Counted from the stretch's first letter, positions 45,201-56,520 are shown. The stretch: DNA of 64,000 nt from Micractinium sp. NFX-FRZ (GCA_029339195.1 JAPTJF010000303.1:1-64000); one strand, 5' to 3'. Program-made: numbers and translations. Notes: generated by a model from the letters alone, not told the origin.

Positions 45201-48200
45201 TCGCGATGCACCAAGTGGGGGGGGAGGACGCGCTGAGCAAGGGCGTCGCGCAGGTGCACCCCTCCTCATGTGAGAGTCAAGCCACCATTCGCCTTTCCTT
45301 CCCTGGTTTTGAACGTGTGCATGCCGATGGATGGGGTGCGTAGCCGTGGCATCGGGCAGGTGTGAGCCAACTGGGTGAGCCTTGCCTCCTCGGTGAGCCA
45401 ACCTTTCATTTCTGTTCTTGGACTGCTCGTGTGCATATGCGCATGCGGTGGTGTGAGGTTGCGAGGGCGTCGCGCAGGTGCACCCCTCCTCGTGTGAGAG
45501 TCAAGCCAATCTGTTGCCACTCTTGTATGTGAATGCATGTGCGCGTGCGGCTGCTGGGATGTGCAGCCAGTATGGTGCGCACCGCCGCCTTTTCAAGTGT
45601 GGTTGGCTAGGGAGCTGAGGAGTTGTACTTGTGAGCGGGAGGGTGTATGGGGTGGTGTCGCATATGGCAAATGTGAAGGGAGGCGGCGCGCAGGTGCAAC
45701 CCTCCTGCGGGGAAGCATTTTCTGGACAACCTGACCAGCCTGACCCATCACTCCACCTGCCCACTTGCTTGGCAATGAAAACTGTGCTTCCTTGCGTCTT
45801 CTGCTATTGTTTCTCCGGTTGCAGGCAAGGTGATGAAGTTTGTGGAGAAGCCGGGGCCGGACGACCTGGGCAGCCTGCGGCGGGACGCGGACAAGGCGGC
45901 GCCTGGTCAGGAGTTCCTTGCCAACATGGGCATCTATGTGTTCAGGCGGGAGGCGCTGCTCAAGTGAGTGCACAGGGGTGCTGGCTTTGCGTGAGGCGCA
46001 GCAGAGAGTTGGATGCCACGGGCAGTGGTGGAAACACAGTGAAGCAGCGGGGCAGGGGGCGGGATGTTTGCTGGCGAGCTGGGGCATCTGCATGCTCGGG
46101 AGGTGGGGGCTGCCTAAGGCAGTCTCACTTAGGAGGTGGGGACTGCCTTAGTGAGACTGCCTTGAGCAGTGGGCATGGGCAGAGCTGAGTAGGCCTGCAT
46201 GCAGCGCGCGCCTTCCTCTTCTGACCATCGATTACCGCTCCTGTCTTCATGCAGGCTGATGGACCGCCCGCAGCTGGTGCACATTGGCCACCACGGTGGG
46301 TGGGCGGCTGGGTGGGTGGGTGGGTGGGTGGGTGGGTGGGTGAGGCTGGTCTGGGTGGGCACACATCTGTCGCCACGTTCGGTGGGTGGGCGGGCACACA
46401 TCTGTCGCCACGTTTGGTGAGTGGGTGGGCACAGATTCGTCACACGTGTGGTGGGTGGGCAGCCGCATCCCTGTGATTTGGTTGGCGGGGCTGGCAACGG
46501 CGGCGGACAGTGCCGGGCAGCCGCGGCAGCAGCCTGCGTCGCCACGCTGGCATGCAAGCCCCCCTCCGGCTGACGTTGACCCCCTGCATCCCTACACAAC
46601 ATGTGTGTGCCGCTGCAGTGGTGCCCAATGCGCTGGCCCAAGAGATGAAAGTGTATGCTTACCAGCACGAGGGGTACTGGCACGTGAGCGGGAGGTTGGG
46701 CAGCCAGACAGGTGTTGTTTGTTGGCTGCTTGGGGAAAGACAGGCGGAGGGCTGCTGCTGCTGCCAATGGCCAGCCGTAGCTTAGTGGTGCGGTCGGGTG
46801 CTGGCATGCCGGTTGTACAGCGTGCGGACCTGGCTCTTTTCTTCGACTGGATTGGCATCATCAACCCCTTGCTGGCCCCCTCTTGCAGGACCCGGGGACC
46901 TCTTGTCCTGTGACCCACACGCGCACCGCATTTTCAACCATGCATTTCTTGACTGCTGGTGTCCTTGCGTGTTGCTCCCGCAGGATGTGTCCAGCCTGAA
47001 GGACTTCTTTGAAGCCAATCTGGACCTGGCGGACCCAGACAAGCTCATGGGGGCGGTGAGGCGGGGCGGGGTGGGTGGGTGGGGGGAAGCACGCGGGGTG
47101 GAAGAGGGGGGCATGCTAACGGCGCCACTGCGGGGGGGGCCTGGAGGGATGCGTGGTGGGGCGCCAAGGGGCGCAGCCCTGCCTGCCTGCCTGCCTGCCC
47201 GCCCGCGTTATCCCCATCACCCACTGCACGTTCCTACTTAGCGCCGTCCGACCCTCACCGTTACCCACTGCATCTCCCCACTTGACGCTGTCCGCCCCGC
47301 TGGCTCCCCTGCCCTCCCGCAGATGGAGCACATGGTGGGGATTCAAGGCCCAGCCGTCCAAAGTCCGCTTTATCCACTGCAGATACGTACTCACCAACTT
47401 GCACTAACGCAAGTCACATATTTCCCCTCCCCCCCCACTCACCCACACACACGCAGATGGACCACATGGTGGGGCGCAAGGGCACCGCCCTGCCATCCCA
47501 CCCACTTTACCCACTGCAGATAGATACTCAGCAACTTGCACTCACGCATTTCCCCTCCCTCCCCACCCACCCACTCACCCACAGATGGACCACATGGTGG
47601 GGCGCAAGGGCACCGCGCTGCCGCCGGCGCTGATGCACAACGTGGAGCTGGACCGAGTGATTGTGGGGGACGGGTCGGGTGAGTGCTGCCCGCCAAGCTG
47701 TAGCAGTTGGGCGCATAGGTTGCGGGGGCAGGGGTTGGTGGGTGGAGGGGTGGGGAGGCGGGCAACACAAGATCCCGCTGCAGCGTGCCGGCACCTGTTG
47801 CGTCCTCCATGCCACCTTACAATCACCAATCATTGGCACCGCCATCCTCCTCTCCACCTCCTGCCCCCAGTGCTGGTGGTGTGCTGCACGATCAGCAGCA
47901 GCGTGCTGCGGAGGCTGCCCACATACATTTCTACCATGCTGCACACACTGAAGACAATCCCTATTCGTTTGCTCTTCCCCTCCTGCAGTGCTGGTGGGCT
48001 GCAAGGTCAGCAGCAGCGTGCTGGAGGAGGCAACCCACACATACATTTCTACCACTCAACACAGACAATCATGCTTGCTCTTCCCCTCCTGCAGTGCTGG
48101 TGGGCTGCAAGATCAGCAACAGCGTTCTGGGGGAGGCGTCCTACGTGGGGCGGGGCACCCACATTGAGAGCTCGCTGCTGCTGGGCAACGGGGCCTACAT

Positions 48201-49277
48201 GAGCGACGTGCAGCGCAAGGAGGCGCTGGAGAAGGGGGAGCCGGTGTACGGCGTGGGTGAGTGGCGGGGTGGGGGTGTTGCTGGGTGGGCATGACACTGT
48301 TGTGTGGAATGAAGCTTTCGTTGGGATGACACTCTGGGTGGGATGGAGCTTTGAGTGAAACGCAGCTCATCTTGGTGGCGTGAGGCTCCCGCAAGGGCCT
48401 GAAGCTCCTGGTGCAAGTGCTGCCTGCGGTGCTGTGCCGTGGCTCCACAACCCCCGCTCGACGAGGCCTCCCCAACATCATGCAACCCAACCCCATGGTA
48501 CCCCGCCCCTTTCGCCCCATGGCACCCATGCTTTGCTCCCCCATACCCACCCTTCCCCTCCCCTGCTACCAGCCTTCCCTCCCTGTCCCCCAGGCGACAA
48601 ACTGTCTCCTGCAGAACTGGGCAGCGGGTCCCATCCACCAGCGCTTCCACCCAACCCCATGGTTCCCTTTTTTCTCTCCCTGTCGCCCATCCTTTCTTCC
48701 CACTAACCAATCATTTCCCTCCCACTTCACCCGCCCTCTCCCCCCAGGGGAAAACTGCTTCCTGCGACGCTGCGTGGTGGACGAGAACGCGTCCATCGGC
48801 AACAACGTGCAAGTCATCAACAAGAATGGCGTCATGGAGGCCGACCGCTCCGCAGACAGTGAGTGCGGCGTTCCGGGAAGCCTCTGCCTGCATGGTGTGC
48901 CTGCTGTGGATGTGCCTGCTTGCTTGCTGCACGAGCGGGGCGGGGATGCCTGCTGCAAGAGTGGGTCTGTGGAGTCGAGCAGGCGAACTGTGAGCAGCTG
49001 CAGGGGCAGCGCTGGCGCAACTGCCTGCCGGACGTACAGCACATGGCGACGCATGCATGCTGTGCACGCTGTGCACGCTGGCTGCCTGGCCACGCATGCT
49101 GTGCACGCCTGCCAGCCTGGCCTGCCCCCTGCCTGCCTGATGTGGCACCCTGCCTTTGCCTTTTGACTGCACCGCTCGTGTACTGCTTGCTTGCCTCTTG
49201 CAGGCGGCTTCATGATCCAGGATGGCATCGTGGTGATCATGCGCAACGCACGCATCCCCGATGGAGTGGTCATCTGA
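42244..49277 (+). CDS. ADP-glucose pyrophosphorylase-like protein, catalytic motifs degenerate
   Basis: Homologue of plastid glucose-1-phosphate adenylyltransferase, the first committed step of starch synthesis. Exons: 42244-42456, 42548-42591, 42881-43063, 43640-43780, 44730-44833, 45135-45269, 45825-45963, 46255-46295, 46619-46683, 46984-47055, 47585-47678, 48095-48256, 48748-48858, 49204-49277; 1578 nt, 525 aa, with a ~80-residue transit peptide (MQSSMLQTPTARPPYSSARA). The overall fold is intact: RAMPAVPLGSSLLMVDVPLN, YVLTQFQSHTLNSHI, WYQGSADAVRKN, FVEKPGPDDLGSL, then a C-terminal beta-helix ending PDGVVI. The pyrophosphate loop GGGxGTRL is replaced by AGGETKNPL, the catalytic-Asp motif GDHLYRMDY by GSAVYNMDF, and WEDIGT by WHDVSS. 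It is therefore probably a regulatory, large-subunit-like or inactive paralogue. The start is chosen for transit-peptide composition and phase; the intron at 42457-42547 is inferred. Confidence 0.9.
43536..43582 (+). repeat. Copy of an AGPase-like exon 5' edge
   Basis: Acceptor CAG plus a copy of YVLTQFQSHTLN (here YVPTQFQRHTLS); the real exon starts at 43640. Confidence 0.85.
44622..44668 (+). repeat. Copy of an AGPase-like exon 5' edge
   Basis: Acceptor GCAG plus a copy of YQGSADAVRKNLG (here YQGCADAVRRNPG); the real exon starts at 44730. Confidence 0.85.
45465..45720 (+). repeat. Two copies of an AGPase-like exon 3' edge
   Basis: The real exon ends at 45269 with GVAQVHPSS and donor GTGAGA. 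Copies of GCGTCGCGCAGGTGCACCCC occur at about 45470 (near-identical) and 45685 (decayed), downstream. Confidence 0.85.
46296..46345 (+). repeat. GTGG simple repeat directly after an AGPase-like donor
   Basis: Tandem GGGT units beginning at the donor GT itself; potentially G-quadruplex forming in the pre-mRNA. Confidence 0.8.
47195..47584 (+). repeat. Tandem array spanning an AGPase-like acceptor
   Basis: Units of about 125-135 bp combine an exon edge (MDHMVGRKGTALP), a TTACCCACTGCAG segment and a pyrimidine-rich intron end. Exon-edge copies begin at 47323 and 47459; the real exon begins at 47585. Confidence 0.88.
47862..48035 (+). repeat. Two copies of an AGPase-like exon 5' edge
   Basis: CAG plus a copy of VLVGCKISNSVLGE at about 47869 and 47988; the real exon begins at 48095. 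Confidence 0.88.
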
Positions 49278-49420
49278 GCTGGCGACAGCTCAGGCCAGCC
49301 GGCGCCAGCTGGCGGCTCGGGTGGTCGGCTGAGCTGGCGACAGCTCAGGCCAGCCGGCGCCAGCTGGCGGCTTTCCGGGTGGCCGGCTGAGCTGGCACCA
49401 GCTGGCGTTTGTGCCATCTG
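49275..49420 (+). repeat. Tandem repeat starting at the AGPase-like stop codon
   Basis: Units starting TGAGCTGGCGACAGCTCAGG begin at 49275 (the stop itself) and 49330; a partial third begins at 49388. Confidence 0.88.
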
Positions 49421-51217
49421 CCCCTACCAGGCGGCGCGCAGGCCGGCCTTGAGTGCTGCTCAAGCACCCTTGCTTGCCAGCACAGTTGAGCCCACAGGCG
49501 GCCGCCCCCGCGCCGACTCCAGTACCCAGGTTGGGCCCCACGCACCCCAGGCTCTGCACTGCAAGCCCACCCTCACCCCCTACCCTTTTGTACCACCAGC
49601 GTGCCTCTCAACCATCAATTCGCGGCCCGGAAGCGCCTGATGTGCGCCCCCTGGCTGCCGCTCTGCCAAAAAGCGCTTGTTGCCACACAATACCCCGCCT
49701 ACTTTTACCCTTGCCTGCCCTGATTTTCCCGCCCCGGGCCAGGCCCCTGCACGATGGCGCAGCGGTCAGGCCACGTGCGCCTGTTGGTTGCCACACACTT
49801 TTCCTTGCAGAGAGACCTACCCCCAATACAAGGCAGCCCCCGTGCTGTGGTTGTCCGGGTGCACCCCCGCGCCTCCTTTTTCCTTCACCCTTTTTGTCAG
49901 CGAGTGTGGCGGGGCTTACGACCCCGCGCCCGCATCTCCTTTACCCAACGAATGAATGAGCGGTGACACCAGGCGCCCCCTTTTTGCCCCCCCGGATGCC
50001 TTTCATGCCAGCCACGCACACAAGACGCAAGCAACCCTAGCGAACCTCTCACCTCTAACTGCCAGTGCCACGCAACACGGACCCTCCCAGTAGCTAGCAA
50101 ATAGCAACCTGCCTGTGCCCCGCTCCTTTGATCGAGCGCTTTTGCACAGTGCGCCTCGCCCCTCCCATGGTGCGAGGCCTGCACCCCGCCCGCCAAATCC
50201 AGCGGCCCCGGGCCACATTTCATCATCCCGCGGGCACCGTGCGCGCGTGCCACCCTCCCCTGCGATTTCATGACGAGTACTCGCCCCTGCACTGTGTGAA
50301 AGAGCGGAAGGACAGGGTGGTCTGCCGAAGAAAGTGGGCAACAGGCGGGGTGTGACCTGGGGAATCTAATCTTTTCCTAATCTAATCTTTTGCTCTGCAG
50401 CCCGGCTGCAGCCCAGAGTGTGTGCTTCTTGAAAGGGCACCGCCAGGCACTCGCTCCCCCATTTGCACTCGTTAGAATGGTACCCAGTGGTGCAGCACGC
50501 ATGGGCATTGCATGTGATGCTAGCGCACCCGCTGTACACGTGCAGCAGATTTGCGGCACGTGTGTGTGCCTGGGCAGGAGGAGAGGAGTGGGCACCCTGG
50601 GCTGCTGGATATCCACTGTATGGCCCGAACGCATTATGTCCGCATCCCCGACAGCACCGCTGTGCTGACGTCACGTGCTGACAGGTCATGCCCACTTGGG
50701 CTCGCAAGCACATGTGGTGGCCAGCGCTCTGGGAGCTGCACACAGCATATGCATGTGGTGTGTGGTTCCACTTGGTGGCGGTGCTTCTCAAACAGTTTGG
50801 AACATACGGGGCAGGATGGGGAGGGCATACATCTAAGTACAATAACATCAGTGGGGAGTGCTCAGTACGGGCATGGGGGGTGAAGCCGGGGTGTGTGGCG
50901 CTCAGGTGCGTGTCAATAAGGGAATAGGCGCTCCAGTGCCTTGTGACAAATCTTGCAACACAGTCATAGCATGTGCTCGCAGGAGCCCTGCAGGCAATGC
51001 AGCACTTTTTAACTGCAGGAGCCCGCAGGCAGAGCAGCACTTTTAACTGCAGTGCACATGAGCGTGGGCTCAACTTGAAGCTCTGTCTCATTCGCTGTGC
51101 GTCGCACCTCCGGCTGGGCAGCATACAAGCTGGGGAGTGCTGCGCCGTGCGCTGAGAGTGTCTTTCAACCCGGCCTGCCCAACCCTGCCAGCTGTCGCTA
51201 GCTCAGCGTGGGGCTGC
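49278..51217. other. Long convergent gap, AGPase-like gene and ferredoxin
   Basis: 1.9 kb, the longest stretch without a supported gene. It begins with a tandem repeat that includes the AGPase stop codon. It also holds an AATCTAATCTTTT direct repeat near 50365-50393 and a two-copy ~36-bp repeat at about 50979-51052. A 759-nt minus-strand open frame at 50366-51124 is noted but has no recognisable domain. No TGTAA signal was found on either strand. Confidence 0.45.
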
Positions 51218-52657
51218 TCACATGCCCATCATCTCCTCCTCGGCGTGCGTGCGGATCGTGCAGTCGCTCTGGGGGTAGACCACGCAGGTCTGCAGGCAGG
51301 GTGGGCGTTTGAGTAGAAAGATCAAGGCAAAGAGCAGCCAGGGGGAGATAGATGTGGGCTGCTGTCGGCGGGAAGCAGCGGGCTCTGCCCCAGCAAAGAG
51401 CCAGCTCCTCACGCTGCACTGTCTGGCAACTTGGGGCAACAGCGCCGCGCCTGCCGCCTGCCAGCTGGTCACGCTGCTATGCGCACGCCGTGCTTACAAT
51501 GCACCACCCTGCCTGCTCTCCCGACCGGGCCCCCGCTTGCCGGCTTGCCCGCCCACCGCCCGTCCCCTGCCCCCCGGGGGCCCCTGCCCGCCCTCACCAG
51601 CACATATCCCGCTGCCAGCTGGTCGTCATCCAAAAAGGACTGCAGTGGGTGGGGCAAAATCTTTCAGTGCAATCATCACCATGCCCCGGCTGGCTGGCTG
51701 GCTGGCTCCGGTCTCTCAGTCCAACCGCTTCGTTCACATGGATACCTGCCTGCCATTGAGATACTGTGCATCATCACTTTGTTGCTGCGTGCAGTGAGTG
51801 CGAAGAGGCGGTACAGCAGGAGCGCAGCTGCGAGGCACAGAGGCACAGCGCGCGCGCTGCAGGAGGCGGGCACCTGGTCGCTCTGGTCGATGGCGCCTCC
51901 CTCCAGCTTGCCCGCGCATGAGGAGCAGGCGCCGGCGCGGCAGGAGTAGGGCAGGTCGATGCCTGGGGGGTGGGATGGATGAAGGATAGGGAGGGGGTGG
52001 GGGAGCATGCGTGGAGCAATGCATGCCCGCCCTGGCTTGACCCACTGCCTGGCTCACTCGCTCGTCAGCCTCCTCAGCTGCCACCTGCCCACCCCGCCCA
52101 CCCCGACCTGCCCACCCCTCGTTCAAAGCAACAAGCTCACCCGCCTCCTCGGCAGCCTCCAACAGATAGGTGTCCTCGTCGCACTCAATGACCTTATCTC
52201 CCTCGGGAGTTTTCAAAGTGACCTGCGTTTGTGTAGCAGAAGGCAACAGTTGGAAGGGTGGGCGGGTGTGCAGTGTGCCACACTGCACCGCAGTGCGGCG
52301 CCGCAGGCAGCCCTTGCAGGCGGTCAGCTGCCGGTGACCTTGCTGGGGTTGCGGGGCGCTACCCTGGATGTGCAGAGGCTGCCTCACCTTGTAGGCCATC
52401 ACCTTCAGGCTGCTGCTGGCGCGGACCTGCTGGGTGGGGCCAGGGGAGGGTGGCGGGGATGCTGACGATTGGCTCACTGGTCAGCGAGCCAGCAGCTGGT
52501 GGTTGCCAGCTGCCCAGGCTCTGCAGCGGTTCGGCGCTCATTCCAAAGTTGACACTACACTTCAAAAGGCTGCAATGCGTGCCTTCTGCGCCTTCCGGGC
52601 CCCGAAGACGGCGGTGGGGCGGCCGCCCACGCGAGTCCCAGCCAGAGCGCACTGCAT
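51218..52657 (-). CDS. PETF: Chloroplast [2Fe-2S] ferredoxin (PetF-type)
   Basis: Soluble electron carrier that accepts electrons from photosystem I. Well-defined exons (minus): 52426-52388, 52222-52141, 51962-51874, 51639-51598 and 51290-51218, all in phase. The mature protein starts near [18 protein letters not shown]; the cluster ligands are in [15 protein letters not shown] and the final Cys in [10 protein letters not shown], with conserved SFLDDDQL and C-terminal [10 protein letters not shown]. The transit peptide begins [19 protein letters not shown] at 52657, but that reading frame meets TGA 31 codons later, so an intron must start before it. Phase-0 donors are GTGGGC after the CGC codon at residue 9, or a GC donor after AAG near residue 25. 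The first exon end is therefore unresolved; the rest is secure. Confidence 0.93.
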
Positions 52658-54086
52658 GCTGTTGGACTCGATAGGTCGGAGGCTGAGACGAAAGAGGGAC
52701 GCGATGTAGACGACCCAAGGCTTTGGGTTGTCGTCAGGTTCGCTCGGCTGGGGCCACGCATCGCAGCACGATTACAAAACAGGCGCAGCGTGCACGCCGT
52801 GGCGCCGGCGCCACCAGGGGAGGGCAGTCCCCAGCGACCGCAACATCGTAGCGCTATTCCTCTCTTAATATATGCATTGGCGATGAGGTAGTCGCTATTC
52901 AAGCTGCCTGAGAACCGCCATCTCGCCAGTGTGCATGCGCACGCTGCACGCTGCCTTCCTGGAGCGACCACTGTGGCAACCCAGCAAGCAGGCTGATCTG
53001 TTGAGACTCGACAAGGATTAGAAGTACCGTGCATACAAACAGACATTTTGCATTGAAATCTATATAAAGACATGCAGCTTGCTGCAAGGTGACGTGGCAG
53101 GCAGTAATGTGATGGGAATGTGTGTGTGCTACAGGCAGTTTCGGCCCGGGCAAGCACAGCCGTGCGGCCCGGCGCGCTCCTGCCATCGAATGTTGCCAGG
53201 AGGTAGCGTGGTTGGCAGGGCGCCATTCATTCTGGTCGCCCTGTGCACTGTTTTGGGTGGATGGCTGGATGCCAGCTGGCGGGGCAAGTGTTGATGGGCG
53301 GACAAGGGGGGTGTAAGCAGGTTGGATGCGGCAAGGAGGGCCGGTGCTGACTGCAAAAGGAGCTGCCAGGGGCGGCGCTTGGTGGTGGTATGTTTGGAAA
53401 GGGTTGCGCCTCTCAGGGAAGGGGGCAGAAGGCAGGCTGTTGGGGCGGCCGGTGGCCAGTGGCCGGTGCGTGCGGCTCTGGCGCCCGTGGCACCGACGTG
53501 GCTGGTGCATGCGGCCACGAGTCACTCCTTCACAGCCTGGCAGCTGGCAGATGGTTGCCAGGCGGTGGGTGCGGCTGGGAGGCCTCACACAGCGGCAGCG
53601 GGGTAGCCAGCGGGCTGGGACTCTTGCACCACGGGCACCGCTCCCGGCAGGGGCTTCTCCGGGGCAGCACCAACCGCCCCGGCCTCGCTCCTGCAGGCGC
53701 CAGTTGTAGCAGGTTAGGAGACGGCGGCACGCTCAGCAGAGGGCGAGCAGCTGGCTGAAGCCCGTCCGCAGAGCAGCTGCCTGCCCTCCCCTGCCTTCCC
53801 TTCCATGTGTGCTGCCACGTCGGCGCCTACACAACAAGAGGAGCGGCAGCAGAAGAGCACGGAGGGCGGCAGCCGCGGCTGCGAGCACGCCTGTGCTTCA
53901 CTGCCCAGGCGGAAATCGCAGCTGTGCACCCCACCGCCCACTGCACCCCTTCCCCCAGTTGTGTCCCACCCACCACCCTTGCATCCCCGCTGCCCAACTC
54001 AAACCCCTGCGACTGCCCCTCTGCCAAAACCCAGCTCATGTGTGTTGCCTCCTCCTTATGATAGGATGAGGAGCAGCTCCTGTCAC
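52658..54086. other. Ferredoxin promoter side and MARVEL-like gene 3' region
   Basis: About 1.4 kb with no supported exon. The AT-rich part at 52850-53070 contains TATA-like sequences on both strands; the rest is GC-rich. A spliced plus-strand gene cannot be excluded, but I see none. Confidence 0.4.
52862..52876 (-). promoter_or_regulatory. Candidate TATA box for ferredoxin
   Basis: On the minus strand the sequence reads GCATATATTAAGAG about 210 nt upstream of the ferredoxin ATG. AT runs are rare in this window, so a TATA element is plausible; transcript starts would confirm it. Confidence 0.3.
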
Positions 54087-56520
54087 TCACTTCTTGATAG
54101 ACATGGCCAGGGGGATGGACACGAGGCTGAGGGCAAAGCAAGTCCAGCCCATGGCATAGACGTCACGGCGGTAGCCGCTGTGGTAGTCCTGCGGAACCAC
54201 AGGAGCACACAAACCGATAATTTCGAGAGAGAAAAATGAATAACCAGTGGGGGCAAGTTGCCGGCGGCACAAGCTTGAGGGAGCAGGCAGCAGGCTTTGA
54301 GCAGGCTGGCAGGCAGGTGGGGGACACTGGACTGATCTGCTGCGCTCAGGCATGCGCCCGCCGCGACGCTCACCCCGTCGACCCACCTGCCACCTCCACC
54401 CGCCCTTTCAGGGCTCACCCGCAGCGGGCAGGCCCACACAGCTCCTCATCTCCCTTGGTGCACACACGAACGTGCACACACGCACAAACTCCACGCATCC
54501 CTGCACCCTTCCCATTGCTCCCCCTGCCCTGGGGCACCCGCAGTGCTTGAGGCAGGGCATGGCCCCCCTCCAATGCGCGCACACACACACGCGCGTGCCA
54601 CTTCGCTACCCTCCTCCCCTCCCAATGAAGCTCACCCGCAAAGCATGGATCAGCTTGCCGCCCCCTCCAATGCACGCTGCACATGCACACCCACACACCC
54701 ACACAGACCACCACCCTCCCGCCCCTCCTGCGCTGGTGCCTCGCCACGGAAGGCGCCCTAAGCGCCCGCTGCCGCGTGCGATCCCCCGCATGCTCACACG
54801 CACCTCACGCAGCGCTGGGACCGCATGCGAGGTGCACCCTCGGCGCACTCAGTGCCCCCTTAGCGCCTGCGCCAGCCTCCCATGCCCCTCAAGCTTCCCA
54901 CGTCGGGCGCCTCACCCTGAGAGCCTGGGGCAGTGTGCTGTCGCCCTCAATGTTGTCAGAGTACACGGTAGCGGTGATGGACCAGGCCAGGAACCAGAGG
55001 GACTGAAAGGCGGCCATGAGCAGTGTGACCACGGCGGGGGCGCACTGCATCGGGGCAGGGGACGGGAGGGGAGGTGCACAGTGCATTGAAGGGTGGCATT
55101 GGGTGGAGACGGATGGAGGCCACCATGGGGAGGGTGGCGACAGAAGGGGCGCGGTGCAGCAGGGTTGGGAGGCAGGGGATGGCAGTGGGGTGGGCGCTGA
55201 TTTGGGTGGGAGGCCCGCGGGCCCGCTTAACCCCTGCAGCGTGATTCCTTGAAAAACTCGAGTTGCTCCCTTTCAAAACAAAACGCACACGAGTGGCACA
55301 ATGTTGCATCAACCACAACGGACGGCGCCCCGCCTTAGGGACCTCCTGCATTGGTGGCCAAAGTTTGGGCCGCTGCCCTGGAGGGCGTGTTGTCCACACT
55401 TGCACACACGAAAACACACACACACCCTACTCACCATGGCCATCATCATGACAATAGCAGCCAGAGCGCCGATGGCGCCCACGCTGTATCCGTAGCGGCA
55501 CACGTTGACCGAGTTATTGGTCATCAGGCAGGTGCCCTCTGCGGTGGGGGGCGGGGGCGGTGGCGGGTGTTCAATGGCAATTGCATGCCGCATTGCTTGA
55601 GCAGCTGAGGGCACCCATCTGATCGGGTGCGGCGACTGCGCATGCACTGCGGGCGGGGCCGCAGCAACTGTTCCTCACCCAACCCCGCCCCGGGGGTTGC
55701 TCACCCACTGTGAAGTAGGCATAGGTGCCAGTGGCGGGGTAGTACACTTGGTAGGTGCCCCGCCCGGGGTACAGCTGTTCCGCGATCAAGACGATTGTGG
55801 TGCTGCAGGCACGTCAAGAGGGTGGGTGGATGGGCAGGCAACTGGGCGTTGGTGCAGGTGGGAGGGTCAGGAGGGTACGATGGATGGGCGGGTGGGTTGA
55901 GTGCGGGCGCCGGCGGCGAGCGAGTGCAGCGCGTTAGGCTGCACACTGCAGTGGGATGCAACCTGTGCCTGTGGCTGCGGCTGTGCCATGCACTTGGTCC
56001 AGCTGCAGGCAGGCAGGAGCGGCGCCTGTGGTACTGCTGCGTGCCCAAACAACTGCAGGACTGCCGGAGCCGGCGGCTGGGTCGGCAGCGACTCACATGC
56101 TCAAGGCGCACTGATCCAAACCGCGCAGGGTGCAGGGAGGGAGAGGCAATAAGTAAAGGTGAGGCGCGCATGCCATGGACTCGTGAGGCAGCTTGAGGCT
56201 GGCACATGGCTGGCTCGAGTTGCCCAGGCGGCGGCAGCAGGCGCCTGCCGGGGGCGGGACCGCCTGCCCACCGCCCGCCACCCAGGAGCTGGCCCAGATG
56301 CCTTTAGCTGCATAACCCGTCGCAAATGTGCCCGCGTGAACATCCGCAGGCCAGTGAGAGCGATGCGACAGCGCAGCGGCGTGGGCGTGGGTCGCGTGCC
56401 ATGAAAGTGTTTACTCTTCCGAGACCCAACCTCACGCCCCTGTCGTCGTGTTTCACTCACCACCACAAGCCCGAAGAAGGCGACGACAGCGCCAAACTTC
56501 TTTTGTGAGGCGCTCGGCAT
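54087..56520 (-). CDS. Small tetraspan (MARVEL/synaptogyrin-like) membrane protein
   Basis: Exons (minus): 56520-56461, 56110-56097, 55802-55705, 55538-55435, 55044-54916, 54188-54087; 507 nt, 168 aa. Exon 2 is only 14 nt, flanked by CAG and GTGAGT, and joins in phase to give FFGLVVCALSITTIVLIAEQ, a continuous first transmembrane helix; without it the frame breaks. Three more helices follow: YSVGAIGALAAIVMMMAM, VVTLLMAAFQSLWFLAWSIT and YAMGWTCFALSLVSIPLAMS, ending in a KK-type C-terminus (SIKK). Between helices 1 and 2 lies a ~45-residue loop with two Cys (GTCLM...VNVC). Length, four helices and the loop pattern resemble MARVEL-domain vesicle proteins; assignment is tentative and no function is claimed. 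Confidence 0.7.

Noticed and set aside
45251..45253. Donor GTGCAC right after the GVAQ codons of the AGPase-like gene
   Set aside because: Using it brings a stop at the start of the next exon; the GTGAGA donor at 45270 restores phase and total length.
53058..53067. Plus-strand TATATAAAG as a promoter of a plus-strand gene
   Set aside because: No plus-strand exon chain or recognisable protein follows within the gap.
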